Shown here piece after piece: positions 12,030 through 20,721 of a DNA stretch of 64,000 nucleotides (positions are counted from its first letter, which is position 1; every line of letters starts with the position of its first letter). Position numbers and translations under genes: made by a program. Below the pieces are notes generated by a model. It was given only the letters and a program-made list of their open reading frames with translations, had not been told where the DNA came from and ran no database searches. Origin of the DNA: Mycobacterium stomatepiae (GTDB lineage Bacteria > Actinomycetota > Actinomycetes > Mycobacteriales > Mycobacteriaceae); the NCBI RefSeq assembly GCF_010731715.1, contig NZ_AP022587.1, positions 2,542,001 through 2,606,000 of the forward strand. The letters run 5' to 3'.

Positions 12030-13532
12030 CTACAGCAGCAGCCTCGACCGACGGCCGATCGGCACCCTCAGCACCACGTCGGTGCCGCCCTGGGGTCCCT
12101 GACGCATGCCCAGCGTGCCGTCCAGCTCGGCCGCCACCAGGGTGCGCACGATCTGCAGACCCAGGCTGTCGGATTTCTCCAAGCTGAAGCCCTCGGGCAG
12201 CCCCCGCCCGTCGTCGTGCACCACCACGTCGAGCCAGCGCGCCGAGCGCTCGGCGCGAATCGTCACCGACCCTTCCTGGGCGGCCGGGTCAAACGCGTGC
12301 TCGATCGCGTTCTGGACCAGCTCGGTGATCACCATGATCAGCGCCGTGGCGCGGTCGGAGTCGAGCACACCCAGATCACCGACCCGGTTGATCCGGATCG
12401 GCCGGTCCACCGAGGCCACGTCGTTCATGATCGGCAGGATCCGGTCGATCACTTCGTCGAGGTTCACCTGCTCGTCAACCGACATCGACAATGCGTCGTG
12501 GACGAGGGCGATCGACGACACCCGGCGCACCGATTCGATCAGCGCCTCGCGGCCTTCGGCGTTGACGGTCCGGCGGGCCTGCAGGCGCAGCAGCGCCGCG
12601 ACCGTCTGCAGGTTGTTCTTCACCCGGTGGTGGATCTCACGGATCGTGGCGTCCTTGGAGATCAGGGCCCGGTCGCGGCGCTTCACCTCGGTCACGTCGC
12701 GAATCAGCACCGCGGCGCCCACCCCGGCGCCGTGCACCACCAGGGGCAACGTCCGCAACAGCACCGTGGCACCGCCGGCATCGACCTCCATGCGCATGCT
12801 CTTGCCGCCGGCCAGCAGGTCCTGCACGTGCTCGGCCATCTCCTGGGCTTCGAACGAGTCCGAGATCAGCGGCCGCGTGATCCGGATCAGGTTGTGACCC
12901 TCCAACTCGCTCGTCAGTCCCATCCGGTGATACGCCGACAGGGCGTTGGGGCTGGCGTAGGCGACCACGCCGTCGACGTCGATGCGGATGAATCCGTCGC
13001 CCACGCGAGGCGTGGAGCGTGACATGGCGACGTCGCGCACGTCGGGGAAGGTGCCGTCGGCCAGCATGTGGACCAGATCGGCGGCGCAATCGCGATAGGC
13101 GGTTTCCAGGTGCCCGGAGTTCTGGTTGGCGGTCAGCTCGGTTTGGTGCTGGGTAAGCACCGCGACCACCTGATCGGCGTAACGCACCGGGGACGCCGCG
13201 ACGTGCGGGCCGGGAAGTTGCCACGAATCTTGTTGGCGCGCATTGGTTTCCAGGTGCGCAGTTCCTGACGCGAAGGTCTCGGCGACCAGCGGTAGCCGCT
13301 CGGCCTCCACGACGCTGCCCACCGAATCCGTCTGCAGCACCGTGGGCGCGGTGTTGGGCCGGCATTGCGCGACACACACCAACACGCCGTCGTCGCGGCG
13401 AACCCACATCAGGTAGTCGGCGAACGACAGGTCGGCCAGCAGCTGCCACTCACCGACCACCGCGTGCAGGTGGTCCACCGCATTGCCGGGCAGCATCGTG
13501 TGTTCGGCCAGCAGGTCACCGAGCGTGGACAT
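12030..13532 (-). CDS. pdtaS: PdtaS sensor histidine kinase
   Basis: A 500-residue soluble kinase without membrane segments. An N-terminal GAF-like region (about 1-150) and a PAS domain (about 165-275) precede a HisKA_2 dimerisation domain with HHRVKNNLQTVAALL, whose His near residue 300 is the autophosphorylation site. The HATPase domain has the N box (ITELVQNAIEHAF) and DDGRGLP. Its partner PdtaR is an ANTAR RNA-binding antiterminator encoded elsewhere. Length matches Rv3220c. Its start is 49 bases downstream, in transcriptional order, from the biotinylated protein gene. Confidence 0.95.
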   Translation of the reverse strand: MSTLGDLLAEHTMLPGNAVDHLHAVVGEWQLLADLSFADYLMWVRRDDGVLVCVAQCRPNTAPTVLQTDSVGSVVEAERLPLVAETFASGTAHLETNARQQDSWQLPGPHVAASPVRYADQVVAVLTQHQTELTANQNSGHLETAYRDCAADLVHMLADGTFPDVRDVAMSRSTPRVGDGFIRIDVDGVVAYASPNALSAYHRMGLTSELEGHNLIRITRPLISDSFEAQEMAEHVQDLLAGGKSMRMEVDAGGATVLLRTLPLVVHGAGVGAAVLIRDVTEVKRRDRALISKDATIREIHHRVKNNLQTVAALLRLQARRTVNAEGREALIESVRRVSSIALVHDALSMSVDEQVNLDEVIDRILPIMNDVASVDRPIRINRVGDLGVLDSDRATALIMVITELVQNAIEHAFDPAAQEGSVTIRAERSARWLDVVVHDDGRGLPEGFSLEKSDSLGLQIVRTLVAAELDGTLGMRQGPQGGTDVVLRVPIGRRSRLLL

Positions 13533-13581
13533 CAGTTACTCCCGTGTCGTCCCACGGCGGTATGCGCGCAGCGCAGAACGG

Positions 13582-13797
13582 CTAGCTGATTACGGCGATC
13601 AGATCGCCCGCCTGGATGACGTCACCAACGGCCACGCTCACCTTGCTGACCGTGCCCTCGACCTCGGCCAAGACCGGAATCTCCATCTTCATCGACTCCA
13701 GCAGCACCACGATGTCGCCCTTGCCGATTTGGTCGCCCTCGTTGACAACGACTTCGAGCACGCTGGCCACGATCTCGGCACGAACATCCTCGGCCAT
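13582..13797 (-). CDS. biotinylated mini-protein (biotin/lipoyl attachment domain)
   Basis: A 71-residue stand-alone biotinyl domain. ESMKMEIP carries the biotin-accepting Lys at residue 37, flanked by the two symmetric beta halves of the domain. It corresponds to TB7.3 (Rv3221c), reported to be biotinylated in M. tuberculosis. The ATG at 13797 gives the known length; the frame runs on to 13890 without similarity. Its carboxylase partner is not encoded nearby. Confidence 0.93.
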   Translation of the reverse strand: MAEDVRAEIVASVLEVVVNEGDQIGKGDIVVLLESMKMEIPVLAEVEGTVSKVSVAVGDVIQAGDLIAVIS

Positions 13798-14011
13798 CTT
13801 CACCCCACTCGTTTCGGCCATTGCGCATGCTGGCTGGTCCGGGCTTTCGTCAAGCTCATGTATATCGAACCACAACATCATCGGGCACACCGGCGCGCGG
13901 GTTGACGCCCGGTGGGGTGAAAAAGCACGGCCGCCGCCGTGAGAGAATTGTCGGCAACCTGACCGGGCGCCCAGCGCCGGAGATCATGAATGAAATATGG
14001 AGGTTCTCCCC

Positions 14012-14086
14012 ATGGCCAAGCGTGGCCGCAAGAAGCGTGACCGTAAGTACAGCAAGGCCAACCACGGCAAGCGCCCCAACGCCTAA
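14012..14086 (+). CDS. 50S ribosomal protein bL37
   Basis: A 24-residue, strongly basic protein beginning MAKRGRKKRDRK and ending GKRPNA. It matches bL37, a mycobacterial large-subunit protein recognised in cryo-EM structures near the 23S rRNA domain II. GGAGG at 13999-14003 sits 8 bases before the ATG, an excellent binding site. It lies alone on the plus strand between the biotinylated protein and rshA genes. It is easily missed because of its size. Confidence 0.9.
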   Translation: MAKRGRKKRDRKYSKANHGKRPNA

Positions 14087-14115
14087 CCGCTGGTAGTCGC
14101 ACCGCAGCGCCGGTA

Positions 14116-14412
14116 CTACACGTCCCGGACGATCGTGGTGCGGCGGATCTCGAGCCGCAGCCGCTCGCGCAGGCCCTCCGGGGCCTTGTCACCGCTGCAT
14201 TTGGTGGCGATCAGCGCTTTGAACTGCTCTTCAATCCCGAAGAGCCGCAGGCATGGCGGGCATTCCTCGAGATGCTGCTTGAGCTTTTTCCGGTTCTCGG
14301 CGGTGCATTCGCCGTCGAGCAGCGTCCATACCTCGGCGATCAGTTCGGCGCACTCGGCCTTCGTGCGGGGGTCCGCACCCGCCGAGGCGCCATCGGACGA
14401 GAACTCGCTCAT
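14116..14412 (-). CDS. rshA: anti-sigma factor RshA
   Basis: A 98-residue zinc anti-sigma factor. HLEECPPC gives the HxxxCxxC zinc motif at His47, Cys51 and Cys54, and two further cysteines (Cys21, Cys36) lie upstream. Under oxidative or heat stress RshA releases SigH. Its ATG overlaps the sigH stop by four bases, giving the usual tight sigma/anti-sigma coupling. Confidence 0.95.
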   Translation of the reverse strand: MSEFSSDGASAGADPRTKAECAELIAEVWTLLDGECTAENRKKLKQHLEECPPCLRLFGIEEQFKALIATKCSGDKAPEGLRERLRLEIRRTTIVRDV

Positions 14413-15071
14413 GACGACACCTCCTCGTGCGCTTGCGGACCCCGGATGAAGCCGCGCTCCTTGGCGACGTCTTCCAGCAACGAGCGCAGCTGACGCCTGC
14501 CCCGGTGCAGCCGAGACATTACCGTCCCGATCGGAGTGTCCATGATCTCGGCGATCTCCTTGTATGGGAAACCCTCGACATCGGCGTAGTAGACGGCCAT
14601 CCGGAACTCTTCCGGCAGTGCCTGCAGGGCCGCTTTGATCTCAGTGTCCGGCAGCGCCTCCAGGGCCTCGACCTCGGCCGATCGCAGCCCGGTGGACGAG
14701 TGCTCGGCGTTGGAGGCCAGCTGCCAGTCGGTGATCTCCTCGGTCGGATACTCCGCGGGCTGACGCTGCTTCTTGCGATAGCTATTGATGTAGGTGTTCG
14801 TCAGAATCCGGTACAGCCAGGCCTTGAGGTTGGTGCCGGCCCGGAACGAGCGGAACCCGGCGTAGGCCTTGACCATCGTTTCCTGAAGCAGGTCCTCAGC
14901 ATCGGCGGGGTTGCGCGTCATGCGCAGGGCGCCGCCGTAGAGCTGATCCAACAGCGGAATGGCATCGCGCTCGAAACGCGCGGTCAGCTCCTCATCGGTT
15001 TCTTCAACCGGCCTGAGCTCTGCGTCGGCTGAACCGCGCACTTCTTCTGGACCATCGTCGAAGTCCGCCAT
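14409..15071 (-). CDS. sigH: ECF sigma factor SigH
   Basis: A 220-residue ECF sigma factor. Region 2 includes [20 protein letters not shown] and region 4 includes [24 protein letters not shown] (split here by the HTH turn). It controls thioredoxin, heat-shock and other redox genes. The ATG at 15071 gives a length close to M. tuberculosis SigH. The frame is open to 15326, and the presumed autoregulatory promoter lies inside that extension, which argues for the shorter start. Confidence 0.95.
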   Translation of the reverse strand: MADFDDGPEEVRGSADAELRPVEETDEELTARFERDAIPLLDQLYGGALRMTRNPADAEDLLQETMVKAYAGFRSFRAGTNLKAWLYRILTNTYINSYRKKQRQPAEYPTEEITDWQLASNAEHSSTGLRSAEVEALEALPDTEIKAALQALPEEFRMAVYYADVEGFPYKEIAEIMDTPIGTVMSRLHRGRRQLRSLLEDVAKERGFIRGPQAHEEVSS

Positions 15072-15282
15072 CTCGATTAACACGGTCCCTTCCGTTGCAG
15101 CGTCGCCGCGTACCACCCCGAACGACACCGGACTCGCAAATAGGCGAGCCAACTGCTTCTCGCCTATTGAACTGCCTAACAGGCTCGTCGCCGTTGACAC
15201 CAGATCCTCCTCCCAATCTAAAGGCTGCGACCGACATTGTTTGCCTGGGCCGCTCACATGCGTATTAGGGACCGACTTGAGC

Positions 15283-15309
15283 AACAGCGCGAGCCGATGG
15301 GCTATTTCC
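15283..15309 (-). promoter_or_regulatory. candidate SigH-type promoter of sigH
   Basis: On the minus strand GGAAAT is followed after 17 bases by TGTT. This resembles the SigH consensus GGAAYA-N(16-19)-SGTT, with two mismatches in the -35 element. It would direct a leader of about 200 bases to the sigH ATG at 15071 and would explain autoregulation. No transcript data are available. Confidence 0.4.
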
Positions 15310-15360
15310 GGCGCCGAGCCCCCCAACCGCCCGGTTGGGACAGAGCGTTACTGTGACGCC

Positions 15361-16209
15361 ATGTCTCTCAACGGCAAAACCATGTTCATCTCCGGCGCCA
15401 GCCGCGGTATCGGCCTGGCGATCGCCAAACGCGCAGCACAAGACGGCGCCAACATCGCGCTGATCGCCAAGACCGCCGAGCCGCACCCGAAACTGCCGGG
15501 AACGGTGTACACCGCCGCGAAGGAACTCGAGGAAGCCGGCGGCCAGGCGCTGCCGATCGTTGGGGACGTCCGCGACCCCGATTCCGTCGAATCCGCGGTG
15601 GCCAAGGCCGTCGAGCAGTTCGGCGGCATCGACATCTGCGTCAACAACGCCTCCGCGATCAACCTCGGGTCCATCCTCGAAGTGCCAATGAAGCGGTTCG
15701 ACCTGATGAACGGCATCCAGGTACGCGGCACGTACGCCGTGTCGCAGGCGTGTCTACCGTACATGAAGGGCCGGGAGAACCCGCATGTCCTGACGCTGTC
15801 CCCGCCGGTACTGCTGGGTCAGGAGTGGCTGAAGCCGACGGCGTACATGATGGCCAAGTTCGGCATGACGCTGTGCGCGCTGGGAATCGCCGAGGAGATG
15901 CGGGAAGAAGGCATCGCGTCCAACACGTTGTGGCCGCGCACGCTGGTCGCCACCGCCGCCGTGCAGAACCTGCTCGGCGGCGACGAGGCGATGGGCCGGG
16001 CCCGCAAGCCCGAGATCTACTCCGACGCCGCCTACGTGATCCTCAACAAGCCGTCCAAGGAGTACACCGGCAACATGCTGCTGTGTGAGGACGTGCTGGT
16101 GGAAAACGGCGTCTCCGATTTGTCGGTCTACAACTGCGTGTCGGGCGGCACCCTCGGCGTCGACTTCTGGGTCGATGGCGTCAACCCGCCGGGGTACACG
16201 GGCCCCTAA
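15361..16209 (+). CDS. short-chain dehydrogenase (HSDL2-like)
   Basis: A 282-residue SDR (Rv3224 type). GASRGIG is the cofactor glycine motif and NNAS the conserved block. The active-site triad is atypical: the usual Ser-x(10)-Tyr-xxx-Lys becomes SPPVLL...AYMMAKFG, where Tyr-x-x-x-Lys is kept. It resembles hydroxysteroid dehydrogenase-like 2 proteins. The gene is divergent from sigH, and the ATG at 15361 gives the known length. Confidence 0.88.
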   Translation: MSLNGKTMFISGASRGIGLAIAKRAAQDGANIALIAKTAEPHPKLPGTVYTAAKELEEAGGQALPIVGDVRDPDSVESAVAKAVEQFGGIDICVNNASAINLGSILEVPMKRFDLMNGIQVRGTYAVSQACLPYMKGRENPHVLTLSPPVLLGQEWLKPTAYMMAKFGMTLCALGIAEEMREEGIASNTLWPRTLVATAAVQNLLGGDEAMGRARKPEIYSDAAYVILNKPSKEYTGNMLLCEDVLVENGVSDLSVYNCVSGGTLGVDFWVDGVNPPGYTGP

Positions 16210-16220
16210 GGGGACATAGC

Positions 16221-16700
16221 GTGGCCGCGACGCCGGCACTGGCGGCGCTGACCAAGCCCGGCGTGCCGCACGAGGTGGTGAAGTTCGACCACGATCCGCG
16301 GGAGCATTCATTCGGTGTGGAAGCCGTTAATGCGTTGGGCGCGGCCGGCATTGCGCCCGGGTAGGTCTACAAGACGCTGGTGATCGCGATCCCCAACGGG
16401 TTGGCCGTCGCGATCGTGCAGGCGTCCGCCCGGCTCTCGCTGAAGGCGGCCGCCGCGGCGCTGGGCGTGGCCAGGGCGGCGATGGCCGAACCCGCGGTCG
16501 CCGAACGGACCACCGGTTACGTCGTCGGCGCGGTCTCGCCGTTCGGACAGCGCAAGGCGCTGCCGACGGTCGTCGATTCCAGCGCGCTCGCCTGGGAGCG
16601 GGTGTTCTGCAGCGCCGGGCGCCGCGGCTGGGATGTCGCGGTGGCCCCGGCGGACCTGATCCGCGTCACCGGAGCGGTCACCGCCGACATCCAGGCTTAG
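16221..16700 (+). pseudogene. YbaK/EbsC-type aminoacyl-tRNA deacylase, interrupted by amber codon
   Basis: Starting at GTG 16221 the frame encodes a YbaK-like protein of about 159 residues (TPALAALTKPGVPHE, then VYKTLVIAIPNG and the late VSPFGQRKALPTVVD). The frame is broken only by TAG at 16362-16364. The family has Gln or another residue before the VYKTL motif, so a CAG-to-TAG change is the simplest explanation. Such enzymes clear mischarged tRNA. From memory, M. tuberculosis also carries this gene in two pieces (Rv3224A/B). A GTG at 16380 could restart a 106-residue fragment. Confidence 0.8.
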
Positions 16701-17590
16701 CGTTTGGCGAGGGTGAACTGCGCGACGTCGGTGTACCCCTCGCGGAAAAGGTCGGCGCAGCCGGTCAGGTACTTCATGTACCGGTCGTAGACCTCCTGTG
16801 ACTGAATCGCGATGGCCTCGTCACGCCGCGCTTCGAGCGCGGCCGACCAGTTGTCGAGGGTGCGGGCATAGTGCAGCCGCAACGGCTGATAGAGCTCGAG
16901 GTTGAAGCCCGCGCGCTTGGCGTGCTCCTCGACGGACTTGGCGTTGGGCAGGTCTCCACCAGGGAAGATCTCGTCCATGATGAATTTCATGAAGCGGATC
17001 TTCGTCATGGTGAGCGGCAGCTCGCGCTCGGCGAATTCCACGTCGCTGGGCTTGATGATGGTGTGCAACATCATCACGCCGTCGGCCGGGAGCGCCTCGT
17101 AGGCGGTTTTGAAGAAGTCGTCGTACCGGTCGCGTCCGAAGTGCTCAAACGCGCCGATGGAAACGATGCGGTCGACCGGTTCGTCGAACTGTTCCCAGCC
17201 CTGCAGCAGCACCCGCTTGGTTCGTCCGGACGGATGCTGGTCCAGCCGCTGCTGAACGTGTGCCTGCTGATTACGGCTCAGCGTCAGGCCGACGACGTTG
17301 ACGTCGTAACGCTCGAGGGCACGGACGATCGTGGTGCCCCACCCACAGCCGATGTCGAGCAGCGTCATGCCGGATTGCAGCCCGAGCTTGCCCAGCGACA
17401 GGTCGACCTTGGCGAGCTGAGCCTCTTCGAGCGACATGTCCTCGCGCTCGAAATAGGCGCAGCTGTAGGTGCGCGTCGGGTCCAGGAAGAGCGCGAAGAA
17501 TTCGTCGGACAGGTCGTAGTGCACCTGCACGTCTTCGAAATGCGGCTTCAGGCCAGGAGTTTCGCTTTCCTTTGAGGACAAAAGGCACAA
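16697..17590 (-). CDS. mycolic acid cyclopropane synthase family methyltransferase
   Basis: A 297-residue SAM-dependent methyltransferase. LLDIGCGWG at residues 77-85 is the SAM loop, and IGAFEHFG and EIFPGGDLP are family hallmarks; the C-terminus DRYMKYLTGCADLF resembles PcaA and CmaA1 most. It would add a methyl or cyclopropane group to unsaturated mycolic acid chains. The start is a TTG at 17590 with AGAAAG before it, or the TTG at 17581; no ATG lies near. It overlaps the ybaK remnant by four bases, tail to tail. It is outside the backbone order seen in M. tuberculosis, so it looks inserted. Confidence 0.85.
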   Translation of the reverse strand: MCLLSSKESETPGLKPHFEDVQVHYDLSDEFFALFLDPTRTYSCAYFEREDMSLEEAQLAKVDLSLGKLGLQSGMTLLDIGCGWGTTIVRALERYDVNVVGLTLSRNQQAHVQQRLDQHPSGRTKRVLLQGWEQFDEPVDRIVSIGAFEHFGRDRYDDFFKTAYEALPADGVMMLHTIIKPSDVEFAERELPLTMTKIRFMKFIMDEIFPGGDLPNAKSVEEHAKRAGFNLELYQPLRLHYARTLDNWSAALEARRDEAIAIQSQEVYDRYMKYLTGCADLFREGYTDVAQFTLAKR

Positions 17591-17812
17591 CTTTCTGATC
17601 GGTTTTTATTGGACTTTGCGGCGCCCGATCGAAGTTGATCGACTCCCCCCGGTGTAACAGTCTATCGAGCCCATGACCGCGCCCCGACCAATTCGCGTCC
17701 AGCGAACTTCATCAACCACGTAGAAGTACTCTTTCACCGCTATGAACGGCCGATATAGCTCTGAGAAATCTACATCCAGCAAATGAAAGTGTCGGCGATT
17801 TGCTCGAAGTTC

Positions 17813-17994
17813 TTAGCCGTTGTCGTTTTCACTGTTCAGAAATTTCCCGATCACGGGCGCGAGCTCCGGCGCATTGTACACCAGGTCGATGTGTCCGCCG
17901 GAATGCAAATGCAGCCGCGAATGCGGTAGCAGTGCGTGCAGGATACGGGCGTTGATCACCGGGACGATCGGATCGTCTGTTCCCGATCCTGGAT
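17813..17994 (-). pseudogene. C-terminal remnant of an alpha/beta hydrolase
   Basis: The minus strand reads about 60 residues to a TAA stop, including GTDDPIVPVINARIL, HSGGHIDLVYNAPEL and VIGKFL. The catalytic Asp (GTDDP) and His (GGHID) of an alpha/beta hydrolase C-terminus are present, but the nucleophile elbow and all upstream sequence are missing. The break is at the junction with the PucR fragment on the other strand. The preceding 220 bases (17591-17812) hold nothing I recognise. Confidence 0.7.
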
Positions 17995-18006
17995 GCCACG
18001 GCGCGG

Positions 18007-18447
18007 GTGTTCCTCGCCCAGGAGACCTTCACTCAGGCGATGACCAACGCCTCCCGTCAGCAGTTGACGGCGCAGATCTTAGAGCGCGAGGAAGAGCGAT
18101 CGGCGTTGGTGGAGGCGCTGCTGCCGCGGCGAATCACCGATGGTCAAAGTCTTTGGGAAGCAGCCGATTTGCTGCTTCTTCCCACTTCGGGGCCCTATGC
18201 CGTCGTAGCCGCGGAATTGCCGGCCATCGGCAAGCTGGGGCTTCCGGCTATCGAGAACAAGCTGTCCGCCCGCGACATCCGTTCCGCGTGGCGACTGCCG
18301 CCCGACTCACAGGTCGGCATCGTCCATTTGAGCGAGCCCGCACCGGAGGCCCTGGGTTCCGCGAACGACACCGCCGCGCAGATCTATTGCCACCCCAACA
18401 CGGTGCGGCATCGGCTGGCTCTCGAGGTCGAAGTGCGACTGCCCTAG
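18007..18447 (+). pseudogene. internally deleted PucR-family regulator
   Basis: An open frame of 146 residues that matches pieces of a mycobacterial PucR regulator: LAQETFTQAMTNASRQQL at the start, LLPTSGPYAVVAAELPA in the middle, then AAQIYCHPNTVRHRL from the C-terminal helix-turn-helix, and EVEVRLP from the extreme end. Compared with full-length relatives (from memory), the N-terminus, about 100 residues before the HTH and about 25 after it are absent, yet the frame stays open. Either a decayed gene or a mini-regulator. The GTG start is arbitrary, since similarity continues upstream. Confidence 0.7.
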
Positions 18448-19019
18448 GCGGCCTTGGTCCGGCTACGGACCTGGAACGCACTGATCACGTCGACGATGCC
18501 GATCGCGATCAGCCAGCAGCCCGCGACCAGCGTCAGCACGGCGATCGAGTGCAGCGGCGAGACGATCAGCACGGCGCCGCCGACCACGATCACCAACCCC
18601 GACAGCGCCTGCCAGCCGCGGCCCGGCATGTGATCCAAAGACAGCGCCGCGGCCAGCAACGTCATCCCCCGGAACAGCCAGCTGATGCCAATCCAGATGG
18701 CCAAAAGTGTGACCGCCTCGAATTCTTCGCGGAAGCAGAAGAATCCCAGAATCAGCGACACGATGCCGGTGATGAACGTCAACACTCTCATCGCGGCGCC
18801 GGCATGTGAACCGAAAGCGGCGAACACGTAGCCAACCCCGGAAACCACCAGGTAGATGCCGAACAGAACACCTGCCACGAATAGGGTCTGCCCTGGCCAA
18901 GCCAGGACTATGACACCCAGCGCAACCGCCAGGATGCCGGTGAGGAGAAGCACTTGCCAGGCACTGCGGGCAAGCTGCTGGAGGGGGCCTTCGAAAACGG
19001 TCTCGTCGCCAATAGCCAT
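18444..19019 (-). CDS. HdeD/DUF308-family membrane protein
   Basis: A 191-residue membrane protein with six predicted helices in three pairs, the DUF308 (HdeD) layout. Phrases such as GVIVLAWPGQTLFVAGVLFG and GISWLFRGMTLL are typical. HdeD proteins are linked to acid resistance in enterobacteria; the mycobacterial role is unknown. The ATG at 19019 was chosen over upstream in-frame codons. The 284-base gap after it (19020-19303) holds nothing I can identify. Confidence 0.83.
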   Translation of the reverse strand: MAIGDETVFEGPLQQLARSAWQVLLLTGILAVALGVIVLAWPGQTLFVAGVLFGIYLVVSGVGYVFAAFGSHAGAAMRVLTFITGIVSLILGFFCFREEFEAVTLLAIWIGISWLFRGMTLLAAALSLDHMPGRGWQALSGLVIVVGGAVLIVSPLHSIAVLTLVAGCWLIAIGIVDVISAFQVRSRTKAA

Positions 19020-19303
19020 CTCAATATCATTGGCGACAATTGGTGAAAAGAAAATGTCCGTGGCAACACAATTGCGCATCGCGCACGGGTATAGCGAACA
19101 ATGACGAACCGAAACCGCTGAGGTACGGTGCGCACCCGCGACCCTGTGCAACCAGTTTGTCGCCCGAAGACAACGTTCTGCTGGCCCCCGTAGTGCTGCC
19201 CGCGATCATCACCGCCGTCGACGCGCTCACCCCGCGGGCGCAGATCAACACCCTGGAGCGCGCAGCTCCTGTGCAGCCGAGCACCTGATCCGGCCCGGCT
19301 CAC

Positions 19304-20639
19304 TCATCTCGGCTGCAAGACCGCGGCGCCGTACCAATGGCAGATCAGCAATGCGAGCTCGAGGTCGAGCCGATCCTCGCCGATCTCGCGACCGCGCCGG
19401 GCAACCGCGCGGCCGACGCGATACTTCACCGTGTTGAAATGCAGGTTTAGCTCCTCGGCCGCCGTCTTGTAACTGCAGCCACAGCTCAGAAACACGCGCA
19501 ACGTCTCCCGCAGGCGCGCGTCGTTCTCCTCGTCACCCGCTAGCCCGCCAAGCACATTGAGCACCCATCCGCGGGTTTCGGCGACGTCGCCGCTCAGCAA
19601 CGCCGCAATGGATAGCCCGGGATCGCTCGCCGCGATCACCGTCGGCTCCCGCTTTCCCACCAGCGCGACGCGGCGGGCACTTTCGGCTTCGCGGTGCGAT
19701 TGGCGAAAGCCCTCGACACCGCTGGACAACGTCCCGATCGCCAGATTCGGGGCCTCGGGACGCGTCAGCGCGAACTGACGCACCTTCTCCGCGGCATCCC
19801 CAAACGCGGCGCGATAGGGCAGCCAACCCCATCCACACGTCTGATCTGCAGCGACAAACAGCGGGGCGGCGGCCGCGTCGACGGCATCGGCCAGATCCCG
19901 GAGAAAACGCTGCAGCCGGGCGAGTTCGTCGCCTTCATTGCCCAGATCCGGATACCACCGGAGCGAGATGATGCCACCGCAGCGGGTAGCGGATGGCCGT
20001 GGTCACCTCGTCGACGTCGACGGTCTTCGACGCCGCCAGCACCTCGCGTACCCGCAGGGCGCGCAGGCTGTTCTGATTTTCCAGCCAGCGTTCGCGCTCG
20101 TCTTCGTAGACGACGACCACCTGCTGCGAGATCCAGTCGATGTATTCGAAAATCGTGCCGGAGATCTTCTCGATGACCGAGTACCTGGCCTGCTCCGAGG
20201 TGTCGATCAGGCGTACCTCGTTGAAGACCAGCTCATTCGTCAGCCGCTGGCCGAGGCGATAGGCGCGAACCAGGGCGTTGACGGGCACCCCGTGTTGGGC
20301 CAACCGCCGGGCGTATTCGAATGCCGCGGTCGGCGCCTCGATTCTTTCGACGGCGATGCCGTACCGCAACGCGCGCAGGACGGTGTCCACGTTCCCCTCG
20401 ACGCTGGGCCGGAGCAGTTCGGTGACCCGTCCGTCGCCGCGCAGCTCGGGGATCTCCTCCTCCAGGAAACGGTGCATGTCCGACGTCAGCTCGGCCAACC
20501 GACCATGCAGCCGCTCGGCGGTCTGCGCGACGTGACGGCCGATCTCGACATCGGTGTCGGCCTGCGCTTTTGTCACACCCTGACGGTAGACCCCGGGGTT
20601 GTCTCGGGGCGACAACTCGAGCACAAATCTTCGTCGCAT
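19304..20639 (-). pseudogene. frameshifted PucR-family transcriptional regulator
   Basis: Two minus-strand frames together make one PucR-like regulator of about 440 residues. The first part (from ATG 20639, or GTG 20576) has LTSDMHRFLEEEIPELR and YEDERERWLENQNSLRA and runs to ...RYPLRWHHLAPVV. There the frame changes around 19955-19970. In the shifted frame, WYPDLGNEGDELARLQRF and DQTCGWGWLPYRAAFGD continue smoothly into RQFALTRPEAPN and the C-terminal HTH AAEELNLHFNTVKYRV. A single-base loss explains it. The gene is divergent from the DUF3556/oxidoreductase pair, its likely target. Confidence 0.8.
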
Positions 20640-20721
20640 GACCACTGTCTTGGCACGGGCGCGATTCCTAATCTTGTCGCCACCACACCGGCGAATCGAA
20701 ATGGGAAAGGAGCTGCGAAAA

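Noticed and set aside
13878..14192. 104-codon minus frame covering bL37
   Set aside because: No similarity and Arg/Cys/Trp-rich; the plus-strand bL37 gene explains the region.
19040..19288. 82-codon plus frame between DUF308 and PucR genes
   Set aside because: No start signal, no similarity and it spans the promoter side of the DUF308 gene.
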